Of a DNA stretch of 54,203 nucleotides, positions 1-11,158 are shown piece by piece. Location: contig JAUCBJ010009102.1 of the NCBI GenBank assembly GCA_032718475.1, positions 1 to 54,203 of the forward strand. Reading direction: 5' to 3'. The DNA comes from Nemertoderma westbladi. Taxonomy: Eukaryota; Xenacoelomorpha; Nemertodermatida; Nemertodermatidae. The position numbers and the translations under genes were made by a program. Numbering within the stretch: the stretch's first letter is position 1; every line of letters starts with the position of its first letter. The notes beneath the pieces were generated by a model. That model ran no database searches and was not told where the DNA came from. It saw only the letters and a list, made by a program, of their open reading frames with translations.

Positions 1-124
1 TCATACCTTAAATTCCTCCCTGAATGTCCTACTACTGTATGTATAATACTCTATCAAATACTGACAGTATTTCAAACTATTTCAAACTGCTTGCCCTGCA
101 ACCTGGCTAAAATCATACCTAATT

Positions 125-1352
125 ATGCTCTATAAGAGTAAGGGAAGTAAATTATCCCCGGACTGTTACCGCGGAATAGAGCTACTATCATGTTTGTTTA
201 AAGTATATACTTCGATATTATTCACACGCTTATACGAATTCGCAGAACACCGAGGCCTACTACCAGATGCGCAATACCTTGCCCTTGAACCTAAGGGTGG
301 CCATTTATACTGCGTATTTGTTGATTTTCGAAAATGTTTCGACTCGATAAACCGAGAGATTCTCTGCAGGAAATTGTCGAATCTCGGAGTAAGTCGAAAG
401 TTTATTATCGCTATCTGGTTTATGATCGCTATCAACTACATATATATCTGTGTTGGAGTTCACATTCTGGAGCCTATTACTCAAACAATTGGAGTTGTAC
501 AAGGCGATAAACTGTCTCCTTTACTTTTTAGTCTTTTTGTATCAGACCTACCGGCCTATCTCATATTCGCATCAATTTGGATCATAATGTATGCTGATGA
601 TCTAGTCATAGCAGGTGACTCTATCGCGGAGGTTCAAGCTAGTCTAGTAAATGGAATCCAGGTCAACATTGCGAAGACAAAGGTGGTTAAGTTCCGGAAA
701 GGGGGGGAGATTATCGAGGACTGACATTCTAGAATATAACGGGCACAAATTGGAATTTCATAGCTCCTTTCAATATTTAGGAGTTACTCCCTCAACGAAA
801 AATGGATCCAGAGGACACTACGATCATCTATACTCGAAAGGACTCTCCAGTTGTGATGTAATTGCAACAAAGGTAAACCTACGCATCGTTTCGCTAGAAT
901 CCGCCCAACGTTTATGGCTGTGTATTATTGTCCTTCCATCGACCAGTTATGGCTGCAACGTCTTCACTGCAAATGGTGATCTAACGCAACTGGATCATGT
1001 GCAACGTGTTCGCGGTTTTTACTGGAATAAGTGTGGAATAAGCAAGTTTGCCTCCACCACAGCCATCCTAAGTGCCATAGACAATCCGGCTAACTCAGAT
1101 CCAAACGTGACAGGTCTCACAGGTTTCCGACGCCGCGCGGCAGCGCAGCTATTATCTAACGGATGCCACCACAGCCTATGTACGAAACTCAATTGCTGGA
1201 GACCCACGGAAGACTGCACCTGTTGGGTGTGTGGCTCCCTGGCGGCAAACACAGACCACTACAAACTATGTACGTGCATACCTCAGTGCAGTTCACACCT
1301 ACAGACAGCAATTTGGCTGATAACGACAGATGCTGCAACACTAACTATTTAA
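125..1352 (+). pseudogene. Non-LTR (LINE) reverse transcriptase fragment, frameshifted and 5'-truncated
   Basis: This is the pol region of a non-LTR retrotransposon, which would copy element RNA into DNA at a nicked target. The first frame (125-724) has the RT block YRGIELLSCLFKVYTSIL, then FVDFRKCFD (motif A aspartate), VVQGDKLSPLLFSLF (motif B) and the catalytic YADD near 590-601. Only about 20 residues separate the LPDAQY block from motif A, where related LINEs have a longer stretch with a GFR motif, so an internal deletion is likely. A seven-G run near 701-707 coincides with a frame change; the rest continues in another frame (651-1352) through FQYLGV and ends with a CCHC-like finger (CWVC...H..C) of the kind found at LINE C-termini. 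No endonuclease domain is seen. It is a dead copy; the clade (CR1, L2 or R2-like) is not resolved. Confidence 0.85.
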
Positions 1353-1360
1353 ATCAATAG

Positions 1361-1668
1361 AAAGTTCCAGGCAATACTATACTGTTTATTTATTTATCTT
1401 ATTTAATGTGCCTTATATTATGCCAATCACCCCCTTCCCATATTTTTATTTAAAAATACATTTATTTTATTTAAGTTTATTTTATAAATTTTATGTGCTC
1501 AATCCATTTACAACATATCGTTTTAATTATGTTAAATCGAGTGTCATTACAATTAATAGGCATACTTATAACCATTTACTCCTTGAGTAATTAAACGTCA
1601 TATTGAATCTCATATTTAAAACCTATTCGACATACATTTCTGATTTTACAATCGCCTAATTTATCTAG
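1361..1668. other. AT-rich spacer between LINE remnant and EGF exon 1
   Basis: No gene is seen. The sequence is AT-rich and may hold the LINE 3' tail followed by intron sequence. It ends in a pyrimidine-containing acceptor (TTTATCTAG) directly before exon 1. Confidence 0.5.
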
Positions 1669-1791
1669 CCGGCTGCACGACTAAGTATTGCCATGACAAC
1701 TCGCATTGTGTTATAAAAGAAAACGGATCAACCGAATGTGTTTGTAATCCAGGATTTATTGAGGACTATCCTGGCCATTGCTTCGACCTGC
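1669..1791 (+). CDS. EGF-like exon 1
   Basis: This internal exon encodes one EGF-like module, about 41 codons. After the acceptor TTTATCTAG the frame gives a first cysteine in GCTTKYC, then CHDNSHC, a nine-residue loop, CVC and a final NPGFIEDYPGHC. Spacing is C-x4-C-x5-C-x9-C-x-C-x11-C, the canonical disulfide knot. It ends at the donor C|GTAAGT, and both ends are phase 1 (123 bases, a multiple of three). The NPGF motif after the fifth cysteine is the usual beta-turn region. An extracellular location is inferred from the domain type. Confidence 0.9.
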
Positions 1792-2319
1792 GTAAGTAAA
1801 CCTCTCTGACTTTAATGTATTTTATTAATATGGGGTTAAATAAGGGGTTCATGTGAAGACGTTTTCAGAGTCTTTAAGCGAAAACATCTGTTTATTTTTC
1901 ATGTGAAGACGTTTTTAACTGAATTCTAAAAATGTCCTCCTCTCGTAACATTCCTTCATACCTCCTCGTATGAAGGGTTTCCGAGTCGCGTTGACTTTTC
2001 GCGATGGATACAGAAAGATTACCGCTCCTCTATATATTCTATTTTTCATTTTACATTAATGAATGACCAGTAATCACGGTTATTTTTAATTTGAATATAG
2101 GCCTATAAGGTGAAACTAATATTTATGAATTTATTAATTATTATCTCTTTTTTGTTTATTTTATGCGGTGAAATAAAGCAGGCAGCCGTAAAAACAACAT
2201 TGTTAATATTGTTGCTTTGCTTTCGGTTTGGTAAAGTGCCAACTGCTGAATATTTTATTAATAATATAATTTGTTTAGTGAATATATTCAATTCATTCAT
2301 TTTACTTTGTAATAATCAG

Positions 2320-2451
2320 ATCGGTGTCCGGAGAGTGTGTCCGAGGTATGTCCGGCCGACCGACAGTGCGTCCATGTTAGTCCCAGCACCAGACGTTGCG
2401 ACTGTCTACCAAATGAAATCTTAGATGGTTTCGGAAGGTGCGTCTCAGCAG
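2320..2451 (+). CDS. EGF-like exon 2
   Basis: This exon of 132 bases is phase 1-1 and encodes one EGF-like module. The acceptor is TAATAATCAG and the donor G|GTGAGA. Cysteine spacing is C-x7-C-x5-C-x9-C-x-C-x11-C; the first loop is the longest of the nine modules. The CDC pair and LPNEILDGFGRC close the domain. The last loop lacks the usual PGF/Y and reads LPNEI instead. The 8-bp AT satellite starts three bases into the donor context, so the intron's first kilobase is nothing but that repeat. Confidence 0.88.
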
Positions 2452-2454
2452 GTG

Positions 2455-3668
2455 AGATATTATATTATTATATTATTATATTATTATATTATTACTTATA
2501 TTATTATATTTATTATATTATTATATTATTATATTATTATATTATTATATTATTATATTATTATATTATTATATTATTATATTATTATATTATTATATTA
2601 TTATATTATTATATTATTATATTATTATATTATTATATTATTATATTATATATTATTATATTATTATATTATTATATTATTATATTATTATATTATTATA
2701 TTATTATATTATTATATTATTATATTATTATATTATTATATTATTATATTATTATATTATTATATTATTATATTATTATATTATTATATTATTATATTAT
2801 TATATTATTATATTATTATATTATTATATTATTATATTATTATATTATTATATTATTATATTATTATATTATTATATTATTATATTATTATATTATTATA
2901 TTATTATATTATTATATTATTATATTATTATATTATTATATTATTATATTATTATATTATTATATTATTATATTATTATATTATTATATTATTATATTAT
3001 TATATTATTATATTATTATATTATTATATATTATATTATTATATTATTATATTATTATATTATTATATTATTATATTATTATATTATTATATTATTATAT
3101 TATTATATTATTATATTATTATATTATTATATTATTATATTATTATATTATTATATTATTATATTATTATATTATTATATTATTATATTATTATATTATT
3201 ATATTATTATATTATTATATTATTATATTATTATATTATTATATTATTATATTATTATATTATTATATTATTATATTATTATATTATTATATTATTATAT
3301 TATTATATTATTATATTATTATATTATTATATTATTATATTATTATATTATTATATTATTATATTATTATATTATTATATTATTATATTATTATATTATT
3401 ATATTATTATATTATTATATTATTATATTATTATATTATTATATTATTATATTATTATATTATTATATATTATTATATTATTATATTATTATATTATTAT
3501 ATTATTATATTATTATATTATTATATTATTATATTATTATATTATTATATTATTATATTATTATATTATTATATTATTATATTATTATATTATTATATTA
3601 TTATATTATTATATTATTATATTATTATATTATTATATTATTACTTATATCATTATATTATTATATTA
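2455..3668. repeat. Octanucleotide AT satellite, about 150 copies
   Basis: An 8-bp period (TATTATAT and rotations) runs almost without interruption for about 1.2 kb. Irregular units occur near both ends and at about 2645, 3025 and 3465, where a TATATTAT step drops bases. The array is T-rich on the + strand and A-rich on the - strand. Because 8 is not a multiple of 3, all three forward frames stay open and give meaningless IILLYYY strings. It lies in intron 2, immediately after the donor of exon 2. Confidence 0.97.
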
Positions 3669-4229
3669 TACTATTTTATTTGTTTCTTTATTAAAATTGT
3701 ATTTAATCAATATTTTTGTAAACTGAAATGTGTACGGAGCCCCAAGAGGACATGAAATCCTCGTTTTTTTTACTTATATATTGAGTTAGAAGACACATGT
3801 CCGTGTCCCCTAACTCAATACTGTATATTGAGTTCGCGAGTATGTGTCTTCTATGTAACTCAATATATTGAGTTAGAATACAATATGTCCGCAAGGCATG
3901 TTGTGTTGTCATGGTTTAAGTAATTCATAGTGTAGGTAGGCCTACTTAATTTAAATCTTTTTGTCTAGTTTTAACCTGTAAAAATGTATTAAAATTTAAA
4001 TCCTCATGTATAATACATGTTACTAAAATCTTTTAATTTTATTTAAAATATTAATTAATAAGTAATAGGTAATTAATATATCTATTTAATACGAAACATA
4101 AATAATGAAATTAAGTATCTTGGCAGAGTAATTGAGGTAAGGGATTTGCGCCTGTAAGTTACTGGTATTGTGAATATTAAGATGTCGTAAAGTTAACAAA
4201 TTCTAAATTAACTAACGTTTTTTATTTAG
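3669..4229. other. Intron 2 remainder with a small palindromic element
   Basis: No gene is seen. The segment is AT-rich and contains the palindromic sequence at 3778-3880. It ends with the acceptor TTTTATTTAG of exon 3. Confidence 0.5.
3778..3880. repeat. Imperfect palindrome built from TATTGAGTTA repeats
   Basis: ATATTGAGTTAGAAGACACA near 3778 is matched in inverted orientation near 3842-3866 (TGTGTCTTC, a four-base insertion, then AACTCAATAT). A further inverted TAACTCAATA lies inside the loop near 3810 and another TATTGAGTTA follows near 3866. The RNA or DNA could form a long hairpin. It may be a MITE remnant, but no target duplication was recognised. Confidence 0.6.
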
Positions 4230-4349
4230 ATTCCTGTATAACGGGTTTTTGCCCAACTAACTCGTATTGCAACCCGTTGGACGACTACAACCATGAATGT
4301 GTTTGCGAACCCGGTTTCAAGAAAAACGGAACTGAATGCATTCCATCTG
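4230..4349 (+). CDS. EGF-like exon 3
   Basis: This 120-base, phase 1-1 exon encodes one EGF-like module. It follows TTTTATTTAG and ends at G|GTGAGT, a near-consensus donor. Spacing is C-x4-C-x5-C-x9-C-x-C-x10-C: SCITGFC, CPTNSYC, a loop with DDYNHE, CVC, then EPGFKKNGTEC. EPGF is the typical turn after the fifth cysteine, and NGT is a possible N-glycosylation sequon. It sits between the AT satellite and the 17-bp minisatellite. Confidence 0.92.
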
Positions 4350-4752
4350 GTGAGTGTATTACGTGTCGTAGTCACAGCCACAAACCGGGGACGATCTACA
4401 ATCCGTTTTCGGTATAAAATGATAGCTAAATTGAAATCGACTCACTAAAATTTAAGGATTCTGAAAATTTCAGGTTATTACGTCGAATTCCCCTCTCTGT
4501 TCCACCCTAACCTCTCAAATACGTGTAAATTTGGGTTTTAATTTTGAAAATTTCACTGACTCCAGTATAATACGATAGTTTTAAAGTGTCCACACAGTTA
4601 ATAATATAACAGTTTAAACACTTTGTAGTAATGGGTTGGGTGCTGTTGGTTCAATGTAGGGATCTACAATAGAATTTAGAATGGTGTTTAAGTGATTTAA
4701 TGTAACATGCAAATCGCTGCTTCTGATATGGGCGTTTTCCAAAGCGCTTAAC
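4350..4752. other. Intron 3 single-copy sequence
   Basis: No gene, RNA or recognisable element is seen between the exon 3 donor and the start of the 17-bp array. Confidence 0.5.
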
Positions 4753-6622
4753 ACGGATATACAGTAAAAACGGATACACAGTAAAAACGGATACACAGTA
4801 AAAACGGATACACATTAAAAACGGATACACAGTAAAACGGATACACAGTAAAAACGGATACACAGTAAAACGGATACACAGTAAAAACAGATACACAGTA
4901 AAAACAGATACACAGTAAAAACAGATACACAGTAAAAACGGATACACAGTAAAAACGGATACACAGTAAAAACGGATACACAGTAAAACGGATACACAGT
5001 AAAAACGGATACACAGTAAAAACGGATACACAGTAAAAACAGATACACAGTAAAAACGGATACACAGTAAAAACGGATACACAGTAAAAACGGATACACA
5101 GTAAAACGGATACACAGTAAAAACGGATACACAGTAAAAACGGATACACAGTAATAACGGATACACAGTAAAACGGATACACAGTAAAAACGGATACACA
5201 GCAAAAACAGATACGCAGTAAAAACGGATACACAGTAAAAACGGATACACAGTAAAAACGGATACACAGTATAAATGGATACACAGTAAAAACGGATATA
5301 CAGTAAAAACGGATACACAGTAAAAACGGATACACAGTAAAAACGGATACACAGTAAAACGGATACACAGTAAAAACGGATACACAGTAAAAACGGATAC
5401 ACAGTAAAAACGGATACACAGTAAAAACGGATACACAGTATAAATGGATACACAGTAAAAACGGATACACAGTAAAAACGGATACACAGTAAAAACGGAT
5501 ACACAGTATAAATGGATACACAGTAAAAACGGATACACAGTAAAAACGGATACACAGTATAAATGGATACACAGTAAAAACGGATACACAGTAAAAACGG
5601 ATACACAGTAAAAACGGATACACAGTAAAAACGGATACACAGTATAAATGGATACACAGTAAAAACGGATACACAGTAAAAACGGATACACAGTAAAAAC
5701 GGATACACAGTAAAAACGGATACACAGTAAAAACGGATACACAGTATAAATGGATACACAGTAAAAACGGATACACAGTAAAAACGGATACACAGTATAA
5801 ATGGATACACAGTAAAAACGGATACACAGTAAAAACGGATACACAGTAAAAACGGATACACAGTAAAAACGGATACACAGTAAAAACGGATACACATTAT
5901 AAATGGATACACAGTAAAAACGGATACACAGTAAAAACGGATACACAGTAAAAACGGATACACAGTAAAAACGGATATACAGTAAAAACGGATACACAGT
6001 AAAAACGGATACACAGTAAAAACGGATACACAGTAAAAACGGATACACAGTAAAAAGGGATACACAGTAAAAACGGATACACAGTAAAAACGGATACACA
6101 GTATAAATGGATACACAGTAAAAACGGAAACACAGTAAAAACGGATACACAGTAAAAACGGATACACATTATAAATGGATACACAGTAAAAACGGATACA
6201 CAGTAAAAACGGATACACAGTAAAAACGGATACACAGTATAAATGGATACACAGTAAAAACGGATACACAGTAAAAACGGATACACAGTAAAAACGGATA
6301 CACAGTAAAAACGGATATACAGTAAAAACGGATACACAGTAAAAACGGATACACAGTAAAAACGGATACACAGTAAAAACGGATACACAGTAAAAAGGGA
6401 TACACAGTAAAAACGGATACACAGTAAAAACGGATACACAGTATAAATGGATATACAGTAAAAACGGATACACAGTAAAAACGGATACACAGTAAAAACG
6501 GATACACATTATAAATGGATACACAGTAAAAACGGATACACAGTAAAAACGGATACACAGTAAAAACGGATATACAGTAAAAACGGATACACAGTAAAAA
6601 CGGATACACAGTATAAATGGAT
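4753..6622. repeat. 17-bp minisatellite, about 110 copies
   Basis: The unit is CGGATACACAGTAAAAA, with a frequent variant TGGATACACAGTATAAA and 16-bp units missing one A, mainly in the first 600 bases. Other variants are CATTATAAA, GGATATACAG and an AAAAAGGGATAC form. The latter two recur about 340 bases apart (5973 and 6313; 6052 and 6392), showing a higher-order duplication of twenty units. The reverse strand stays open in all frames and gives YPFLLCIRFYCVS strings, which are repeat artefacts. The array fills most of intron 3. Confidence 0.97.
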
Positions 6623-6700
6623 ACATGGTAGACACGGTTGTGGTTGCTTGTGATATATTAAACATGGTAGACACGGTTGTGGTTGCTTGTGATTAATAAA
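6623..6700. repeat. 39-bp direct repeat, two copies
   Basis: Two adjacent copies begin ACATGGTAGACACGGTTGTG at 6623 and 6662. They follow the 17-bp array without a gap and differ only near the 3' end (ATATTAA against TAATAAA). Confidence 0.9.
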
Positions 6701-6818
6701 CATAGTAGGCAGCCAACATTCTTATTGGCAACATATCCATCCCAAATGCCCAGTGCCCACCACCACCTATGGTAACGTTCACTACATAGCCCTTAAACCT
6801 TTATTTATTATGTTGCAG

Positions 6819-6941
6819 ACTCTTGTGACGGAGTTGTTTGTGATCTGGCCAATTCAATTTGTCTTAAAATATCCGATACAATTAAAAGGTGTAACTGCAA
6901 AGATGGATACAAATTATTTGATAATGCTTGTGTGATAGAAG
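6819..6941 (+). CDS. EGF-like exon 4
   Basis: This 123-base, phase 1-1 exon encodes one EGF-like module. The acceptor is TTATGTTGCAG and the donor G|GTAAGC. Spacing is C-x4-C-x6-C-x9-C-x-C-x10-C: SCDGVVC, CDLANSIC, LKISDTIKR, CNC, KDGYKLFDNAC. DGY replaces the PGF turn of its neighbours. It is separated from exon 5 by only 265 bases, the shortest intron in the locus. Confidence 0.9.
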
Positions 6942-7206
6942 GTAAGCGATATATATATTATATAGTTGGTGTTGAGATGTGATTGTGGAAGGACCCGAAC
7001 CCGAACTCTGCACTGTGACTCCATTCAAACAGTAATGTTTTGTTTAAAGTGACAATGTTTGTTTGGTCTATAGAATCTATTATTATCGAAAAACCTCTGC
7101 CGTAATTCCACAAATAGGTAATGATTTGTTGAAATTCACATTTAGTCGGCATATTGATGTATTTCTACAAAATATTATATATTTATTTTTTGTTATAATA
7201 ATTTAG

Positions 7207-7371
7207 ATGTTTGTCACAAAAAGGAATGTCATGAGAACGCTTTTTGCGAAGTTGTAGATGTTGCAGTTTTGGACTCTGAAGTTCAGCCAACCAATGCGAC
7301 TGAGAAACAGGCCAAGTGTGTTTGTATTTATGATCCGGAGTTTATAAACGTTGGCGACTGTCCTAATCCAG
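7207..7371 (+). CDS. EGF-like exon 5, source of the 56-bp array
   Basis: This 165-base, phase 1-1 exon encodes one EGF-like module with an enlarged loop. The acceptor is ATAATTTAG and the donor CCAG|GTGGGT. Cysteines follow C-x4-C-x5-C-x23-C-x-C-x11-C: CHKKEC, CHENAFC, then 23 residues including a possible N-glycosylation site (NAT), CVC, and IYDPEFINVGDC. In the other modules the third loop is nine residues. The last 52 bases of the exon (from about 7320) and its donor are the first unit of the giant tandem array that follows, so the true 3' end is ambiguous: about 320 further copies of the same donor lie downstream. Confidence 0.88.
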
Positions 7372-9908
7372 GTGGGTTTGTATTTATGATCCGGAGTTTA
7401 TAAACGTTGGCGACTGTCCTAATCCAGGTGGGTTTGTATATCTGTCCGGAGTTTATAAACGTTGGCGACTGTCCTAATCCAGGTGGGTTTGTATTTATGA
7501 TCCGGAGTTTATAAACGTTGGCGACTGTCCTAATCCAGGTGGGTTTGTATATCTGTCCGGAGTTTATAAACGTTGGCGACTGTCCTAATCCAGGTGGGTT
7601 TGTATATCTGTCCGGAGTTTATAAACGTTGGCGACTGTCCTAATCCAGGTGGGTTTGTATTTATGATCCGGAGTTTATAAACGTTGGCGACTGTCCTAAT
7701 CCAGGTGGGTTTGTATTTATGATCCGGAGTTTATAAACGTTGGCGACTGTCCTAATCCAGGTGGGTTTGTATATGATCCGGAGTTTATAAACGTTGGCGA
7801 CTGTCCTAATCCAGGTGGGTTTGTATTTATGATCCGGAGTTTATAAACGTTGGCGACTGTCCTAATCCAGGTGGGTTTGTATTTATGATCCGGAGTTTAT
7901 AAACGTTGGCGACTGTCCTAATCCAGGTGGGTTTGTATTTATGATACGGAGTTTATAAACGTTGGCGACTGTCCTAATCCAGGTGGGTTTGTATTTATGA
8001 TCCGGAGTTTATAAACGTTGGCGACTGTCCTAATCCAGGTGGGTTTGTATTTATGATCCGGAGTTTATAAACGTTGGCGACTGTCCTAATCCAGGTGGGT
8101 TTGTATATGATCCGGAGTTTATAAACGTTGGCGACTGTCCTAATCCATGTGGGTTTGTATTTATGATCCGGAGTTTATAAACGTTGGCGACTGTCCTAAT
8201 CCATGTGGGTTTGTATTTATGATCCGGAGTTTATAAACGTTGGCGACTGTCCTAATCCAGGTGGGTTTGTATTTATGATCCGGAGTTTATAAACGTTGGC
8301 GACTGTCCTAATCCAGGTGGGTTTGTATATGATACGGAGTTTATAAACGTTGGCGACTGTCCTAATCCAGGTGGGTTTGTATTTATGATCCGGAGTTTAT
8401 AAACGTTGGCGACTGTCCTAATCCAGGTGGGTTTGTATTTATGATCCGGAGTTTATAAACGTTGGCGACTGTCCTAATCCAGGTGGGTTTGTATTTATGA
8501 TCCGGAGTTTATAAACGTTGGCGACTGTCCTAATCCAGGTGGGTTTGTATTTATGATCCGGAGTTTATAAACGTTGGCGACTGTCCTAATCCAGGTGGGT
8601 TTGTATTTATGATCCGGAGTTTATAAACGTTGGCGACTGTCCTAATCCAGGTGGGTTTGTATTTATGATCCGGAGTTTATAAACGTTGGCGACTGTCCTA
8701 ATCCAGGTGGGTTTGTATATGATACGGAGTTTATAAACGTTGGCGACTGTCCTAATCCAGGTGGGTTTGTATTTATGATCCGGAGTTTATAAACGTTGGC
8801 GACTGTCCTAATCCAGGTGGGTTTGTATTTATGATCCGGAGTTTATAAACGTTGGCGACTGTCCTAATCCAGGTGGGTTTGTATATCTGTCTGGAGTTTA
8901 TAAACGTTGGCGACTGTCCTAATCCAGGTGGGTTTGTATATCTGTCCGGAGTTTATAAACGTTGGCGACTGTCCTAATCCAGGTGGGTTTGTATTTATGA
9001 TCCGGAGTTTATAAACGTTGGCGACTGTCCTAATCCAGGTGGGTTTGTATTTATGATCCGGAGTTTATAAACGTTGGCGACTGTCCTAATCCAGGTGGGT
9101 TTGTATATCTGATCCGGAGTTTATAAACGTTGGCGACTGTCCTAATCCAGGTGGGTTTGTATATCTGTCCGGAGTTTATAAACGTTGGCGACTGTCCTAA
9201 TCCAGGTGGGTTTGTATTTATGATCCGGAGTTTATAAACGTTGGCGACTGTCCTAATCCAGGTGGGTTTGTATATCTGTCCGGAGTTTATAAACGTTGGC
9301 GACTGTCCTAATCCAGGTGGGTTTGTATTTATGATACGGAGTTTATAAACGTTGGCGACTGTCCTAATCCAGGTGGGTTTGTATTTATGATCCGGAGTTT
9401 ATAAACGTTTGCGTCTGTCCTAATCCAGGTGGGTTTGTATATGATCCGGAGTTTATAAACGTTGGCGACCGTCCTAATCCAGGTGGGTTTGTATATCTGA
9501 TCCGGAGTTTATAAACGTTGGCGACTGTCCTAATCCAGGTGGGTTTGTATATCTGTCCGGAGTTTATAAACGTTGGCGACTGTCCTAATCCAGGTGGGTT
9601 TGTATTTATGATCCGGAGTTTATAAACGTTGGCGACTGTCCTAATCCAGGTGGGTTTGTATTTATGATCCGGAGTTTATAAACGTTTGCGACTGTCCTAA
9701 TCCAGGTGGGTTTGTATTTATGATCCGGAGTTTATAAACGTTGGCGACTGTCCTAATCCAGGTGGGTTTGTATTTATGATCCGGAGTTTATAAACGTTGG
9801 CGACTGTCCTAATCCAGGTGGGTTTGTATTTATGATCCGGAGTTTATAAACGTTGGCGACTGTCCTAATCCAGGTGGGTTTGTATTTATGATCCGGAGTT
9901 TATAAACG

Positions 9909-10450
9909 TTGGCGACTGTCCTAATCCATGTGGGTTTGTATTTATGATCCGGAGTTTATAAACGTTGGCGACCGTCCTAATCCAGGTGGGTTTGTATTTA
10001 TGATACGGAGTTTATAAACGTTGGCGACTGTCCTAATCCAGGTGGGTTTGTATTTATGATACGGAGTTTATAAACGTTGGCGACTGTCCTAATCCAGGTG
10101 GGTTTGTATTTATGATCCGGAGTTTATAAACGTTGGCGACTGTCCTAATCCAGGTGGGTTTGTATTTATGATCCGGAGTTTATAAACGTTGGCGACTGTC
10201 CTAATCCATGTGGGTTTGTATTTATGATCCGGAGTTTATAAACGTTGGCGACCGTCCTAATCCAGGTGGGTTTGTATTTATGATACGGAGTTTATAAACG
10301 TTGGCGACTGTCCTAATCCAGGTGGGTTTGTATTTATGATACGGAGTTTATAAACGTTGGCGACTGTCCTAATCCAGGTGGGTTTGTATTTATGATCCGG
10401 AGTTTATAAACGTTGGCGACTGTCCTAATCCAGGTGGGTTTGTATTTATG
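9909..10450 (+). repeat. Five-unit (280 bp) duplication inside the array
   Basis: The marker series CCATGTGGG, then GACCGTCC, then two successive GATACGG units appears at about 9915-10070 and again at about 10195-10350, 280 bases (five 56-bp units) later. Confidence 0.85.
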
Positions 10451-11058
10451 ATCCGGAGTTTATAAACGTTGGCGACTGTCCTAATCCAGGTGGGTTTGTA
10501 TTTATGATCCGGAGTTTATAAACGTTGGCGACTGTCCTAATCCAGGTGGGTTTGTATTTATGATCCGGAGTTTATAAACGTTGGCGACTGTCCTAATCCA
10601 TGTGGGTTTGTATTTATGATCCGGAGTTTATAAACGTTGGCGACTGTCCTAATCCAGGTGGGTTTGTATTTATGATCCGGAGTTTATAAACGTTGGCGAC
10701 TGTCCTAATCCAGGTGGGTTTGTATATGATCCGGAGTTTATAAACGTTGGCGACTGTCCTAATCCAGGTGGGTTTGTATATCTGTCCGGAGTTTATAAAC
10801 GTTGGCGACTGTCCTAATCCAGGTGGGTTTGTATATGATCCGGAGTTTATAAACGTTGGCGACTGTCCTAATCCAGGTGGGTTTGTATATCTGTCCGGAG
10901 TTTATAAACGTTGGCGACTGTCCTAATCCAGGTGGGTTTGTATATCTGTCCGGAGTTTATAAACGTTGGCGACTGTCCTAATCCAGGTGGGTTTGTATAT
11001 GATCCGGAGTTTATAAACGTTGGCGACTGTCCTAATCCAGGTGGGTTTGTATATCTGT

Positions 11059-11158
11059 NNNNNNNNNNNNNNNNNNNNNNNNNNNNNNNNNNNNNNNNNN
11101 NNNNNNNNNNNNNNNNNNNNNNNNNNNNNNNNNNNNNNNNNNNNNNNNNNNNNNNNNN
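11059..11158. other. Assembly gap (100 N)
   Basis: Exactly 100 N inside the exon-derived array, a conventional length for a gap of unknown size. Unit order and copy number across it are not reliable. Confidence 0.99.

Noticed and set aside
2337-3755. Two long + strand open frames rich in I, L and Y
   Set aside because: They are translations of the 8-bp AT satellite, and one merely runs through EGF exon 2 in its flank. No protein is supported.
4614-6703. Several - strand frames up to 619 codons (YPFLLCIRFYCVS repeats)
   Set aside because: All are readings of the 17-bp minisatellite, open in every frame because the unit lacks stops.
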